Part shown: positions 7,435 through 15,926 of the stretch, in pieces
Layout: each line of letters opens with the position of its first letter
Position numbering within the stretch: the stretch's first letter is position 1
DNA from: Nitrincola schmidtii
GTDB lineage: Bacteria; Pseudomonadota; Gammaproteobacteria; Pseudomonadales; Balneatricaceae
Direction of reading: 5' to 3'
DNA: 64,000 bases
Assembly: GCF_008973715.1 (NCBI RefSeq)
Contig: NZ_WBOL01000005.1
Span: 124,001 to 188,000, forward strand
Notes under the pieces: model-generated
The model's input: only the letters and a program-made list of their open reading frames with translations
Databases searched by the model: none
Told to the model about the DNA's origin: nothing
Program-made: the position numbers and the translations under genes

Positions 7435-10270
7435 GATCTCTCTCTCTAAATCCGGTTATTTCTTCGATCAAGCTACGCCCACCGTCTCCACCAAAGGAGC
7501 CAAGACCGCGTAGGACGAATTGCAGGAATACGCCGCGATCATATTCTGCTTCTGAGCCACGAAGGTTAGATGTTGTCAGCCATTCTCGTGCTGTCAGACG
7601 CATCTTCCAGCAACAGGTTCCATATTCTAAGCCTAGGACAGTATCTAGTCGTTGACGATTTGCAATGTCATGCTGCCATCGACCAATAGTTGCCCATTGT
7701 GGGTTTATTTGATTTCTAAAAGCAATGTCTGACTGACGAGTTCTGGCTGCATTACTGGCAGAGTTTATGCGATCGCGGTAGCTAAAGTAGAAAAGGTTTT
7801 CATCGTCAGGGCGCCAGGTTAGCTGATAGTTTTGTTCTTCAAGACTAAAGTCATCACGATCAATTTCAGAGTCATGACGAAGTCTCAGATACTGGGTAAT
7901 GTTCCATTGGGCGAGAAGTGCAATATTAGAACTTGATTCCGTTCCGCTAATATCACCAGGTCGAAGATCATTGAGTTCACGATCACTAAAATAGTAGGCT
8001 TGTGCGACAGCTAGGCGAGCTTGTTCAGCGCCTCTTTCATTGTATATAGCTGAAGACGCACCAATTGTCGCTTGCGATGTTGCTGACACTCGATCATTCC
8101 CACTCCATCCATATCGATCAAATAAATTGTTATAGCTGAAGCTTAACTGTGAAGAGTCAAAGTAACGGAATTGCTGAGGTGTAGGTTGTTCATTATTTTT
8201 TGCAACATGCAGTAACATTAATCTAGGTTCTAGTGACTGAGAGTAGCTGTTACTGGCAAACTCGAAGTCTCTATCAAAATAGAGACCAGCGTCTACGCTG
8301 GCAATACCTGCAGTAACTGAGTTTGGTATCAAATTAGTAACGTCATTTTCAGGAGGAATCTCAGGAAAACTAAAATCATAGCTACTGTTCCACAACGTAG
8401 CTGCACTATTTAAATAGCCCCATGGGCGACTATTTAAGTGTGAAATTGTGGGGCGTAAATGAATTCTTTGCGCTTCAGTTCTATTTATGAGCAGATTATC
8501 ACGTATAAAAAAGTCTTTTCTATCACGTGTGAATCGAACGTATTCAGCTTGATAGTCTAAGTTAGCACGGTTATTAAGTCTTTCATTCCCCGTTAATAAC
8601 AGTTGCGGCGATCTCTGATAAGGAGATGCGATGTTGTCGTTAATAGTTTGATACTGATGGAGATCAGCTAAAAAGTTCCATCCATTACCTTGGTAACGAA
8701 GTTGACCACGTTGGTCAAGATGATCAGCTCTTTGTACCTCTAGAGAAGTGCCTAAGTCTGAAAAATAATCTATATCACCAACCTTGGTATAGTCAATTTG
8801 ACTTGTCCAGCGATCCGCTGGCGTACCTCGATGAGTTAAACCAGTCAACCAACGGTTCTCGCCATCACTTTTCTTGTCACCTGACAAATAACCAAGACTT
8901 AATTCATTTCTTGACCATTCATTCATGTAACGCAATTCATTCTCAAGCAAAAGTCCACGTTTTTCGATATGACGAACCGTTAGAGTGTCATCAATGTTGG
9001 GAGCAATATTGAAGTAATAGGGGATGCTTACATCAAGGCCATCGCTTTTAGATACCCCAAGGCTGGGATACAAGAAACCCGATTGACGAGTGTCATCAAT
9101 AGGGAAGCGGAACCAAGGTAAATAGAATACAGGAACATCGGCGACTCTAAAGGTCATGTGTTTGGCAGTGCCATAGCCTCTATCCGGATATAATGTGATA
9201 TCAGATGAGGCGATAGCCCAAGCATTATTGCCAGGTTCGCAATAGGTTACAGAACCAGAGTTGAAGGTCACGCGTTGATCGTTAAAGCGGGTAATCTTCT
9301 CTGCAGAACCTCGAAGATGTTCTGCGTGCATCACAAATTCGGCTGAATAAAAGCTTGAAACGCCTGTGTTAAAATCTGTTTCAGCTTTGGTGCCAATCAA
9401 CAATAGACCGGGTTCGCGAAAGGTCACTGCATTTTCTAAGAAGGCTGTACCTGCGTTATTGTCGACTTCACCATAACCGCTGGTAAACAGACGATTCGAT
9501 TGCTGAATAATGACACCACCGGTCAAACGAGCAAGTCCTCCTTGCAAGTCAGCAGAAGATAAGTATGCCTCGGCATAAACGGCTTCGTTACCAAGTTCAA
9601 CATTCGGTTCTAAATACGCAATTTCAGGCTCAATGTAGCCACCAGCGCAGAGCATTGGTTCATTGCTAGAGTTTGGATACCAATCCAGATAAGCAAAGGG
9701 ATTATTCAGTAATAGCCCAGTTGATCCCGCAGTTGGGGTGTTAAATTGACCTACCTGCGCAACACTGACGCCTTGTTGGTTTCCTGGCGCACACGACCAA
9801 TTGCCGTCGCTACCCGTTGTGCAATCCCATGCGCTGGCTGATTGAGCTCTGCCTAAAGTGCTGCTTTGAGTCGTTCTTGGCGCAGTAGAGTCATTGGATG
9901 ATGACACTGCTCTGGTATCGACAGGAGAAGAGGCTGAAGGCGTTGATACAGGCGTTTCGGTTAACTGTGGTGTTTCTGTTGATATTGATTCAGAGCTTGT
10001 CGTCTGTGTTGAAACAGGTTCAGCGATGGCTGGCGGAGCGGGTTCAGAGACGATTACAGGCTCGGCTGGCTCTATGGAGCGAGTGACTTCAATTGGCGCT
10101 ATATCTGGCGTTTCAATGATCAGGTCACCGATTTTACAGTCCCATTCACCGTTAGGAAGTACATCACACACCCATGCATTATTATCCTGTTGTGCAAACG
10201 CAAAAGGCGCACACAGGACGGTTGCGATGGCTAAAGAAAGTTTATAAGCACTGTTTTTTTTAAAAGGCAT
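7421..10270 (-). CDS. lptD: LPS-assembly outer-membrane protein LptD
   Basis: 949 aa, longer than the E. coli protein (784) and close to Pseudomonas forms. Signal peptide to about residue 27, then a Ser/Thr/Pro-rich stretch (about 55-145), an OstA/LptA-like periplasmic domain (about 210-330) and a C-terminal 26-strand-type barrel. With LptE it inserts lipopolysaccharide into the outer leaflet. Cysteines near the C terminus (YGTCCW) and C208 are where the interdomain disulfides are expected. A WxC...GxWxC motif occurs twice, at C35/C45 and C150/C160, on either side of the low-complexity linker. First gene of the lptD-surA-pdxA-rsmA-apaG operon. Confidence 0.96.
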   Translation of the reverse strand: MPFKKNSAYKLSLAIATVLCAPFAFAQQDNNAWVCDVLPNGEWDCKIGDLIIETPDIAPIEVTRSIEPAEPVIVSEPAPPAIAEPVSTQTTSSESISTETPQLTETPVSTPSASSPVDTRAVSSSNDSTAPRTTQSSTLGRAQSASAWDCTTGSDGNWSCAPGNQQGVSVAQVGQFNTPTAGSTGLLLNNPFAYLDWYPNSSNEPMLCAGGYIEPEIAYLEPNVELGNEAVYAEAYLSSADLQGGLARLTGGVIIQQSNRLFTSGYGEVDNNAGTAFLENAVTFREPGLLLIGTKAETDFNTGVSSFYSAEFVMHAEHLRGSAEKITRFNDQRVTFNSGSVTYCEPGNNAWAIASSDITLYPDRGYGTAKHMTFRVADVPVFYLPWFRFPIDDTRQSGFLYPSLGVSKSDGLDVSIPYYFNIAPNIDDTLTVRHIEKRGLLLENELRYMNEWSRNELSLGYLSGDKKSDGENRWLTGLTHRGTPADRWTSQIDYTKVGDIDYFSDLGTSLEVQRADHLDQRGQLRYQGNGWNFLADLHQYQTINDNIASPYQRSPQLLLTGNERLNNRANLDYQAEYVRFTRDRKDFFIRDNLLINRTEAQRIHLRPTISHLNSRPWGYLNSAATLWNSSYDFSFPEIPPENDVTNLIPNSVTAGIASVDAGLYFDRDFEFASNSYSQSLEPRLMLLHVAKNNEQPTPQQFRYFDSSQLSFSYNNLFDRYGWSGNDRVSATSQATIGASSAIYNERGAEQARLAVAQAYYFSDRELNDLRPGDISGTESSSNIALLAQWNITQYLRLRHDSEIDRDDFSLEEQNYQLTWRPDDENLFYFSYRDRINSASNAARTRQSDIAFRNQINPQWATIGRWQHDIANRQRLDTVLGLEYGTCCWKMRLTAREWLTTSNLRGSEAEYDRGVFLQFVLRGLGSFGGDGGRSLIEEITGFRERDHDNF

Positions 10271-10293
10271 CTGGTCGCGATCCGCTAGCGAGT

Positions 10294-10316
10294 CAGGCAG
10301 TGTTTCGTGCTGCCTG
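10294..10316 (-). other. Stem-loop in the lptD leader
   Basis: A 7-bp perfect inverted repeat, CAGGCAG (10294-10300) with CTGCCTG (10310-10316) and a 9-nt loop that can add three G-U pairs, sits 24-46 nt upstream of the lptD ATG. It has no T tract, so it is not an ordinary terminator. A leader role is only a guess. Confidence 0.4.
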
Positions 10317-10382
10317 TGAGTCTAGTACTATTAAGCCCTGCATAATAAAGCATTCACTGGGTTCAGTGCTAGAGGACAACGA

Positions 10383-11432
10383 ATGAGCGAGCGTCAACAG
10401 GCGTTGAAAAAATGGGTATCAATAGAGCTTTCGTCTTTACTTAATCAGCCTGTCGAAGTGGCTGACATCACCATGATTGCTGGGGATGCAAGCTTTCGGC
10501 GATATTTTAGGTTCAAGCATAACGACACAAGTTACGTTTTAATGGATGCTCCTCCTGAGCATGAAGATTGTTTGCCATTTGTTCAAATTGCTACGATCTG
10601 GATCACTTTTGGCGTTCGTGTGCCACGTATTTTGGCAAAAGATCTTAAGCAAGGCTTTTTACTGTTAGAGGATTTTGGTGATCAACATCTGCGCGCTAGT
10701 CTAACAAGAGACAGTGTTGATCAGCTTTACGCTAAAGCGATGGATGAATTACATCGTATTCAAACCTTGCCTGCACAAAATTTACCGCTTTATGATCAAG
10801 TCTTGTTAACACGTGAAATGTCACTGTTTCGAGAGTGGTTTTTGTGTTCATGGTTACAAATAGAGCTTACTGACGATGAAGAGGCTTGTTTAGCGAAGGT
10901 TGAAGCTTTGTTGATCGAGTCGGCTCAACAACAGCCCCAAAGCGTTGTACATCGTGATTATCATTCTAGAAACCTCATGCTGTTACCCAATGATCAAATC
11001 GGCGTGATCGACTTCCAAGATGCCGTTATCGGTGCAGTGACCTATGATTTGGTGTCATTGTTGCGTGATAGTTATGTTCACTGGCCGGAAACTCAAGTAA
11101 AAGGATGGGTTAAAGAGTTTTATCTGTCTTCACCTTGGCAAGAACATTTAACCTTGACTCAATTTGAACAAGCTTTCGACTGGATGGGGATGCAGCGTCA
11201 ATTGAAAGTCTGTGGCATTTTTGTGCGTTTATGTCAGCGGGATGGTAAAGCCGGATATTTACAAGACATACCTCTTACCTTTAGAAATCTGATGCAGTCT
11301 GCTGAGCGCTATCCGCAATTTTTTGAGTTTTCTCAATGGCTAAAGCGTCGAGTCTTGCCTGAGCTGTTAAAACGCCCTGAGTTATCCGATAGGTTAATGG
11401 ATTTATCAGCAGATTATTGGAATGTTGCATGA
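10383..11432 (+). CDS. amgK: N-acetylmuramate/N-acetylglucosamine kinase AmgK
   Basis: 349 aa, aminoglycoside-phosphotransferase (APH) kinase fold. Visible elements are the catalytic HRD (190-192, in VVHRDYHSRNLML), the metal-binding aspartate D210 in VIDFQDAV, and an N-terminal GDASFRRYFRF nucleotide loop (about 34-44). AmgK phosphorylates the anomeric hydroxyl of MurNAc and GlcNAc, the first step of the recycling route that bypasses de novo UDP-MurNAc synthesis. The assignment over other APH kinases rests on the 4-nt overlap with murU, the same pair found divergent from lptD in Pseudomonas. Confidence 0.92.
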   Translation: MSERQQALKKWVSIELSSLLNQPVEVADITMIAGDASFRRYFRFKHNDTSYVLMDAPPEHEDCLPFVQIATIWITFGVRVPRILAKDLKQGFLLLEDFGDQHLRASLTRDSVDQLYAKAMDELHRIQTLPAQNLPLYDQVLLTREMSLFREWFLCSWLQIELTDDEEACLAKVEALLIESAQQQPQSVVHRDYHSRNLMLLPNDQIGVIDFQDAVIGAVTYDLVSLLRDSYVHWPETQVKGWVKEFYLSSPWQEHLTLTQFEQAFDWMGMQRQLKVCGIFVRLCQRDGKAGYLQDIPLTFRNLMQSAERYPQFFEFSQWLKRRVLPELLKRPELSDRLMDLSADYWNVA

Positions 11433-12136
11433 AAGCTATGATTTTAGCGGCAGGTCTGGGAACGCGAATGCGCCCTTTGACCCTAACAACACCTAAGCCT
11501 TTACTCCCGGTAGCTGATAAACCACTGATACAATGGCATATTGAAAGGTTGGTCAATGCGGGTATTACAGATTTAGTGATCAATCACGCATGGTTGGGTG
11601 AGCAGATAGAAGATTATCTCGGCAAAGGTGAAGCGTTGGGTTGTCATATTCATTATTCAGCTGAAGGTGAGCCTTTAGAAACGGGAGGTGGAATCTTTCG
11701 TGCCTTACCCCTGTTGATTGATTCGCCAGGTGAATGCTTTTTGGTCGTCAATGCCGATGTCTTTTGTGATGTGTCATTCTCGGACCTTCTTCAGCCAGAG
11801 TTGAAGTGTAATGACTTAGGGCGATTATTGATGGTTGATAATCCTGATTGGCACCCTAACGGAGATTTCTTACTGGATGAGTCAACGGGCTATCTTCAAA
11901 CGGATCATGGCAGATCCTTAACCTATAGTGGCATCAGTCTGTTATCGGGAAGATTGTTTGAGGGTTGTGCTGAAAATTATCCTGAAGGTGTATTTGGTTT
12001 GGCGCCTTTACTTCGACAAGCGATTACCAGGAATCAACTACAAGCCATTAGGCATAAGGGGTTTTGGTCGGATATTGGCACACCGGAGAGATTAAGTGCC
12101 GTTAATGAAAAGGTTAAAGCAGGAGACATTGCATGA
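11429..12136 (+). CDS. murU: MurNAc-1-phosphate uridylyltransferase MurU
   Basis: 235 aa nucleotidyltransferase with the signature LAAGLGTRMRPLT at the N terminus, then PKPLLPVADKPLI and a VVNADVFCD metal site. MurU joins UTP and MurNAc-1-P to make UDP-MurNAc, completing peptidoglycan recycling after AmgK. The ATG at 11429 overlaps the amgK stop as ATGA and begins exactly at the family N terminus; an ATG 12 nt upstream is not needed. Such cells are often intrinsically tolerant of fosfomycin because this route bypasses MurA. Confidence 0.93.
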   Translation: MKAMILAAGLGTRMRPLTLTTPKPLLPVADKPLIQWHIERLVNAGITDLVINHAWLGEQIEDYLGKGEALGCHIHYSAEGEPLETGGGIFRALPLLIDSPGECFLVVNADVFCDVSFSDLLQPELKCNDLGRLLMVDNPDWHPNGDFLLDESTGYLQTDHGRSLTYSGISLLSGRLFEGCAENYPEGVFGLAPLLRQAITRNQLQAIRHKGFWSDIGTPERLSAVNEKVKAGDIA

Positions 12137-12966
12137 GTGCAGAGCACTGGGGGCAGAAAGCAGGGCAAGGTTTTTTAACGCATAAAACAGGCCTAGTTAT
12201 TGGCGGCTTAATCGGTTTGATGTTTGGTGGGATTTTCGGCCTGATGTTTGGTGGCGCGCTGGGCTATTTTGTTGAGCGGACTCTGCGCAAAGTTAAGGCG
12301 ATTGCACCACAACAGCTCTTTTTTAGAGCTACCTTCACTGTTATGGGGAAAATTGCCAAGGCTGACGGGCGTGTCACCGAGTCAGAGATCGATTTTGCTC
12401 GAGCGGTTATGTCTCAGATGCGTTTAAATGAGTCTGCTCGTGCTTTAGCGATACGTTATTTCACTGAAGGCAAAAGTGCTGACTGTGATTTGGAAAAAGT
12501 ATTAAGACCGCTGGCGATCGTATTGAAAAATCGTTTTCCTGTGAAGTTGATGTTTTTGGAGTTGCAGTTACAAGCAGCGATGGCAGATGGAGAGATGTCA
12601 GCTGCTGAATTAGAAGTGATAGAGAGGTTGTGTCATCACTTGGCCTTTACGCCAGTTGAAATGCGCGCTGTCGTTGAGCGAATTCGTGCCGCTCAAGCTT
12701 TTGCGCAACATGCAGGTGACTGGGATCATGCGACAGGTCAATCCCATACCAGTTTGCTTGCAGAGGCATATGGTGTTCTGGGTGTCAGTGAAACAGCGAG
12801 TGACGCGGAAGTGAAAAAAGCATGGCGAAAACTGATGAGTCAGCATCATCCCGACAAGCTAGTCTCAAAGGGCTTGCCAGAGGAAATGTTACAGCTAGCT
12901 AAAGAAAAAACCCAAGAGATTCAAAGTGCCTATGATCGCATCCGAAAAGCACGGGATGCGTCATGA
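12133..12966 (+). CDS. djlA: Co-chaperone DjlA
   Basis: 277 aa. The N terminus has a glycine-rich membrane span (about 20-46, repeated GLMFGG), then a TerB-like helical domain (about 60-190), then a short linker and a C-terminal J domain with the HPD triad at 239-241. DjlA is an inner-membrane DnaK partner linked in E. coli to capsule and envelope-stress signalling. It overlaps murU by 4 nt, so amgK-murU-djlA are probably co-transcribed. Confidence 0.95.
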   Translation: MSAEHWGQKAGQGFLTHKTGLVIGGLIGLMFGGIFGLMFGGALGYFVERTLRKVKAIAPQQLFFRATFTVMGKIAKADGRVTESEIDFARAVMSQMRLNESARALAIRYFTEGKSADCDLEKVLRPLAIVLKNRFPVKLMFLELQLQAAMADGEMSAAELEVIERLCHHLAFTPVEMRAVVERIRAAQAFAQHAGDWDHATGQSHTSLLAEAYGVLGVSETASDAEVKKAWRKLMSQHHPDKLVSKGLPEEMLQLAKEKTQEIQSAYDRIRKARDAS

Positions 12967-12979
12967 AGTAGCTGAAACA

Positions 12980-13810
12980 TTATCGACGAACACCAGGAGG
13001 GCGTTCGTCTACCTCTAAAGCTTCTGGTGCTTGTTGCGCACGTTTTTGATCGGCAAGAATGATATACGTATTGATCACTCCTCGCAGTTGGCGTTTCAGC
13101 AAATCTGTTTCGTTTCCCCAGATAGCATCTTTGATCACTTGTTGATGGTAATTTGCATGACCCGCCTGAATCATCGCATTGCGACGCAAGCGTGCATCAG
13201 GAATGGCTTGCTTACCGGCAGAATAGGGCTCTCTGTAAAGATCAATAATAGTGATTTCTAGCGCTGTAAGATGATCTAACAATCTCATGGGGTGTTGATC
13301 ATCAGCGGGTCTGGGATTGATGATAATCAAGCGTATCGAAGGATTATTGTCTTGCAGGACTCTTGCCGCCCATTCCGCACTTCGTCCCATGGCTAAGATT
13401 AGAATGCGTTCTTCATCCAGTTGTTGTAAGCCCGTTTGTATGCGGGAAATAACCTGCTGTTGATGCTGATTGAGTAGCTCATCGTAAACTTCATCCGAGT
13501 GTAAATCGGTTTTGACGGGTGTGATCGGCAGAGGGAGCGTCATGGTTAGCCAGCCATGATCAGCTAGGTGAATACGAATCGCATGGGATTGATCGAGCCA
13601 TTGTTGCTGACTTTGAGTATCCGTTAGCAGCAAAATAGCGCCCAAAGGTTCGGCACGAACAGCCGATTGCATCAGTGCTGGAAACTGTCCTTGAGCTTCT
13701 TCCAGTATCACAATATCGGTATCAACTGGCACAACTCGGCGCAGTTCAGTCTCTAGTCTGGTGCTAGCAGATGCGCCAAAACTCATGATGATGATGATCA
13801 TCCAGCCCAT
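12980..13810 (-). CDS. DUF3530 family protein, likely exported
   Basis: 276 aa from the ATG at 13810. A hydrophobic signal-like N terminus (MGWMIIIIMSFGASA) precedes a domain resembling DUF3530. That family has an alpha/beta-hydrolase look: ILLLTD strand, LADHGWLTMTLPLP, and an ALGRS-like elbow (LAMGRSAEW). Its function is unknown. A longer reading frame extends to 14002 but runs into the rpe promoter and coding region and adds nothing family-like; an ATG at 13801 is also possible. It is convergent with djlA (13 nt apart) and divergent from rpe. Confidence 0.75.
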   Translation of the reverse strand: MGWMIIIIMSFGASASTRLETELRRVVPVDTDIVILEEAQGQFPALMQSAVRAEPLGAILLLTDTQSQQQWLDQSHAIRIHLADHGWLTMTLPLPITPVKTDLHSDEVYDELLNQHQQQVISRIQTGLQQLDEERILILAMGRSAEWAARVLQDNNPSIRLIIINPRPADDQHPMRLLDHLTALEITIIDLYREPYSAGKQAIPDARLRRNAMIQAGHANYHQQVIKDAIWGNETDLLKRQLRGVINTYIILADQKRAQQAPEALEVDERPPGVRR

Positions 13811-13876
13811 TAACTGTCTTAAGATGTTCAGCAAGTTAAAAAATCCTAGTAGATTGGTAGAGCCTAATTTGTATTC

Positions 13877-13917
13877 GCCATGATGGCTGTGGTCATGACT
13901 ATTGTAAGTTACAATAG
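13877..13917. promoter_or_regulatory. Two palindromes in the rpe upstream region
   Basis: Two perfect inverted repeats lie side by side between the DUF3530 gene and rpe: GCCATGATGGC (13877-13887) and CTATTGTAAGTTACAATAG (13899-13917, 9-bp arms around one G). The larger one ends 36 nt before the rpe ATG and contains a TACAAT that could serve as a -10 box on either strand. It looks like a dimeric repressor operator placed over a core promoter. The regulator is not known. Confidence 0.5.
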
Positions 13918-13953
13918 CGGAAAATTGACAGACAGACGACCAGGAAGAAACCC

Positions 13954-14616
13954 ATGAGTGACTATCTAATCGCCCCATCCATCTTATCTGCAGACTTTGC
14001 ACGCCTAGGTGACGAAGTGAATGCCGTGTTGGCTGCCGGTGCTGATGTTGTGCATTTTGATGTAATGGATAACCACTATGTGCCCAATTTAACCATAGGG
14101 CCGATGGTGTGTAAGGCGTTACGTAAGCACGGTATCACGGCTCCGATTGATGTGCATTTAATGGTGAAGCCCGTCGATCGATTGATTGGTGATTTTATTG
14201 AGGCCGGCGCGAGCTGGATTACCTTTCATCCCGAAGCTTCAGAGCACATCGATCGCTCGTTGCAGATGATTCGCGACGCGGGTTGCAAAGCGGGTTTGGT
14301 TTTTAATCCCGCCACTCCACTGCATTATCTTGATTACGTTATGGATAAGCTCGATGTGATTTTGCTGATGTCGGTAAACCCAGGCTTTGGCGGTCAAAAG
14401 TTTATTCCTAGTACCCTAGATAAACTAGCTGAGGTTCGTCGCAGAATTGATGCCAGTGGTTTAGCTATCCGACTAGAAGTAGATGGTGGTGTGACCGTCG
14501 ATAATATTGCTGAAATAGCGGCTGCCGGGGCGGATACTTTTGTTGCGGGATCAGCCATATTTAATACGAGTGATTATCAAGCAACGATTATGAAAATGAG
14601 AGCTAATCTCAAGTAA
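13954..14616 (+). CDS. rpe: Ribulose-phosphate 3-epimerase
   Basis: 220 aa TIM barrel, the normal length. It interconverts ribulose 5-phosphate and xylulose 5-phosphate in the pentose phosphate pathway. Motifs: [13 protein letters not shown] at the N terminus, the metal-site histidine and aspartate in [31 protein letters not shown] and the catalytic LEVDGGV. The start ATG has an AGGAAG ribosome-binding site 5 nt upstream. It appears monocistronic; the next gene has its own promoter region. Confidence 0.97.
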   Translation: MSDYLIAPSILSADFARLGDEVNAVLAAGADVVHFDVMDNHYVPNLTIGPMVCKALRKHGITAPIDVHLMVKPVDRLIGDFIEAGASWITFHPEASEHIDRSLQMIRDAGCKAGLVFNPATPLHYLDYVMDKLDVILLMSVNPGFGGQKFIPSTLDKLAEVRRRIDASGLAIRLEVDGGVTVDNIAEIAAAGADTFVAGSAIFNTSDYQATIMKMRANLK

Positions 14617-14645
14617 TGTAAGACCTTTGTTTATCGAACGTTTTG

Positions 14646-14659
14646 TTGATCTAGATCAA
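14646..14659. promoter_or_regulatory. FNR/ANR box
   Basis: The sequence TTGATCTAGATCAA is a perfect match to the FNR-family consensus TTGAT-N4-ATCAA. It lies 101 bp before the peroxidase start codon. A TACACT -10 candidate at 14713-14718 would put the box centre about 72 bp upstream of transcription start, which fits a class I activation position. FNR/ANR control of bacterial di-heme peroxidases under oxygen limitation is well established. Confidence 0.75.
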
Positions 14660-14760
14660 TTTTAAGCGTGAACTTTTGGATTTTTCCGATTTGCCCTCTT
14701 GTCGATCCTTGCTACACTGATTTTAGTTTAATACCCGCTACGCGGGTTAAAGGGGGCAAA

Positions 14761-15819
14761 ATGAAAAGAAAAATCAGTCTATTGACAACCGCTGTCTGTT
14801 TGTCTTTGGCATCTTCCGTAGCAATGGCAGACGCTCTTCGTGATCGTGCTGCTGCTATGTTTGAAGCCATTCCACAAGAACCACCGGTAATCGATGGTAA
14901 TGAGTTAACGCCTGAGAAAGTTGAGCTAGGCAAAATGTTGTTCTTCGAACCACGTTTATCTGCCAGTCATCTGATCAGTTGCAACACTTGCCATAACGTT
15001 GGTTTTGGTGGTGATGATTATCTTCCTGTTTCCATTGGTCACGGCTGGCAGCAGGGTCCACGTAACGCACCTACTGTGTTTAATGCAGTGTTCAACGCAG
15101 CTCAGTTCTGGGATGGTCGTGCGGCTGACTTGGCTGAACAAGCGATGGGACCCGTTCAAGCAGGTGTAGAGATGGCCAGTACACCAGAGCGTGTCGTTGA
15201 TACTCTGAATAGTATGCCTGAGTACATCGAGCGCTTTAAAGCGTCTTTCCCAGGTCAAGATGATCCTGTGACCTTCAAAAATATGGCGGTTGCCATTGAA
15301 GCTTTTGAAGCAACCTTGATCACGCCGAACTCACCTTTCGATTTATGGTTAGGTGGCGATGATGCTGCAATGAATGATGAGCAAAAAGAAGGCTTGGCAC
15401 TGTTTATGGACAAAGGTTGTGCAGCGTGTCATGCGGGCGTTAACTTCGGTGGTCAAAACTACTTCCCATTTGGTTTAGTGAAGCGCCCTGGTGCTGATAT
15501 TCTGCCAGAAGGTGATCGTGGTCGTTTCGAAGTGACTCAAACTGCGACTGATGACTATGTGTTCCGTGCCTCACCTCTTCGTAACATTGAGTTAACTGCA
15601 CCTTACTTCCACTCTGGATCTGTTTGGGATCTGGAAGAAGCGGTCGCAGTCATGGGTGTTGCGCAGCTTGGTGCTGAGTTAAACGATGAAGAAGTACATA
15701 AAATCGCAGAGTTTTTACGTACATTGACAGGTGAGACTCCAACAGTGGTCTATCCGCATTTGCCAGTCAGTACTCGCGAAACTCCTCGTCCAGTGAGTAT
15801 GTTGGATACTACATACTAG
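14761..15819 (+). CDS. Di-heme cytochrome c peroxidase
   Basis: 352 aa, periplasmic. A signal peptide (about 1-23, ending AMA-DAL) is followed by two c-type heme domains: CNTCH at 74-78 (the high-potential/peroxidatic pair must be assigned by structure) and CAACH at 220-224. The GP...RNAPTVFNAVFN motif (about 99-112), FWDGR and the C-terminal FRASPLRNIELTAPYFHSG segment are typical of CcpA/MauG-family peroxidases. It reduces hydrogen peroxide to water with electrons from cytochrome c. The ATG at 14761 follows an AGGGGG ribosome-binding site; a longer frame upstream has no signal peptide. Preceded by an FNR box and followed by a terminator. Confidence 0.93.
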   Translation: MKRKISLLTTAVCLSLASSVAMADALRDRAAAMFEAIPQEPPVIDGNELTPEKVELGKMLFFEPRLSASHLISCNTCHNVGFGGDDYLPVSIGHGWQQGPRNAPTVFNAVFNAAQFWDGRAADLAEQAMGPVQAGVEMASTPERVVDTLNSMPEYIERFKASFPGQDDPVTFKNMAVAIEAFEATLITPNSPFDLWLGGDDAAMNDEQKEGLALFMDKGCAACHAGVNFGGQNYFPFGLVKRPGADILPEGDRGRFEVTQTATDDYVFRASPLRNIELTAPYFHSGSVWDLEEAVAVMGVAQLGAELNDEEVHKIAEFLRTLTGETPTVVYPHLPVSTRETPRPVSMLDTTY

Positions 15820-15841
15820 AGATTGACTGTGTTGAGTGACT

Positions 15842-15866
15842 AAAAAACCCGCCTCGGCGGGTTTTT
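15842..15866. terminator. Bidirectional terminator between peroxidase and gatB
   Basis: CCCGCC (15848-15853) pairs with GGCGGG (15856-15861), flanked by an A run on the left and T run on the right. The stem therefore works on both strands for the convergent peroxidase and gatCAB units. Confidence 0.9.
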
Positions 15867-15926
15867 GTTATATGTACAGAATTTGCGGTGTGCCGCGGGC
15901 GCATGGATGCGCAGGAGCTGCGCAGC

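Noticed and set aside
13811-14002. N-terminal extension of the DUF3530 protein
   Set aside because: It would run across the rpe promoter and into rpe; the hydrophobic signal-like start is at 13810.
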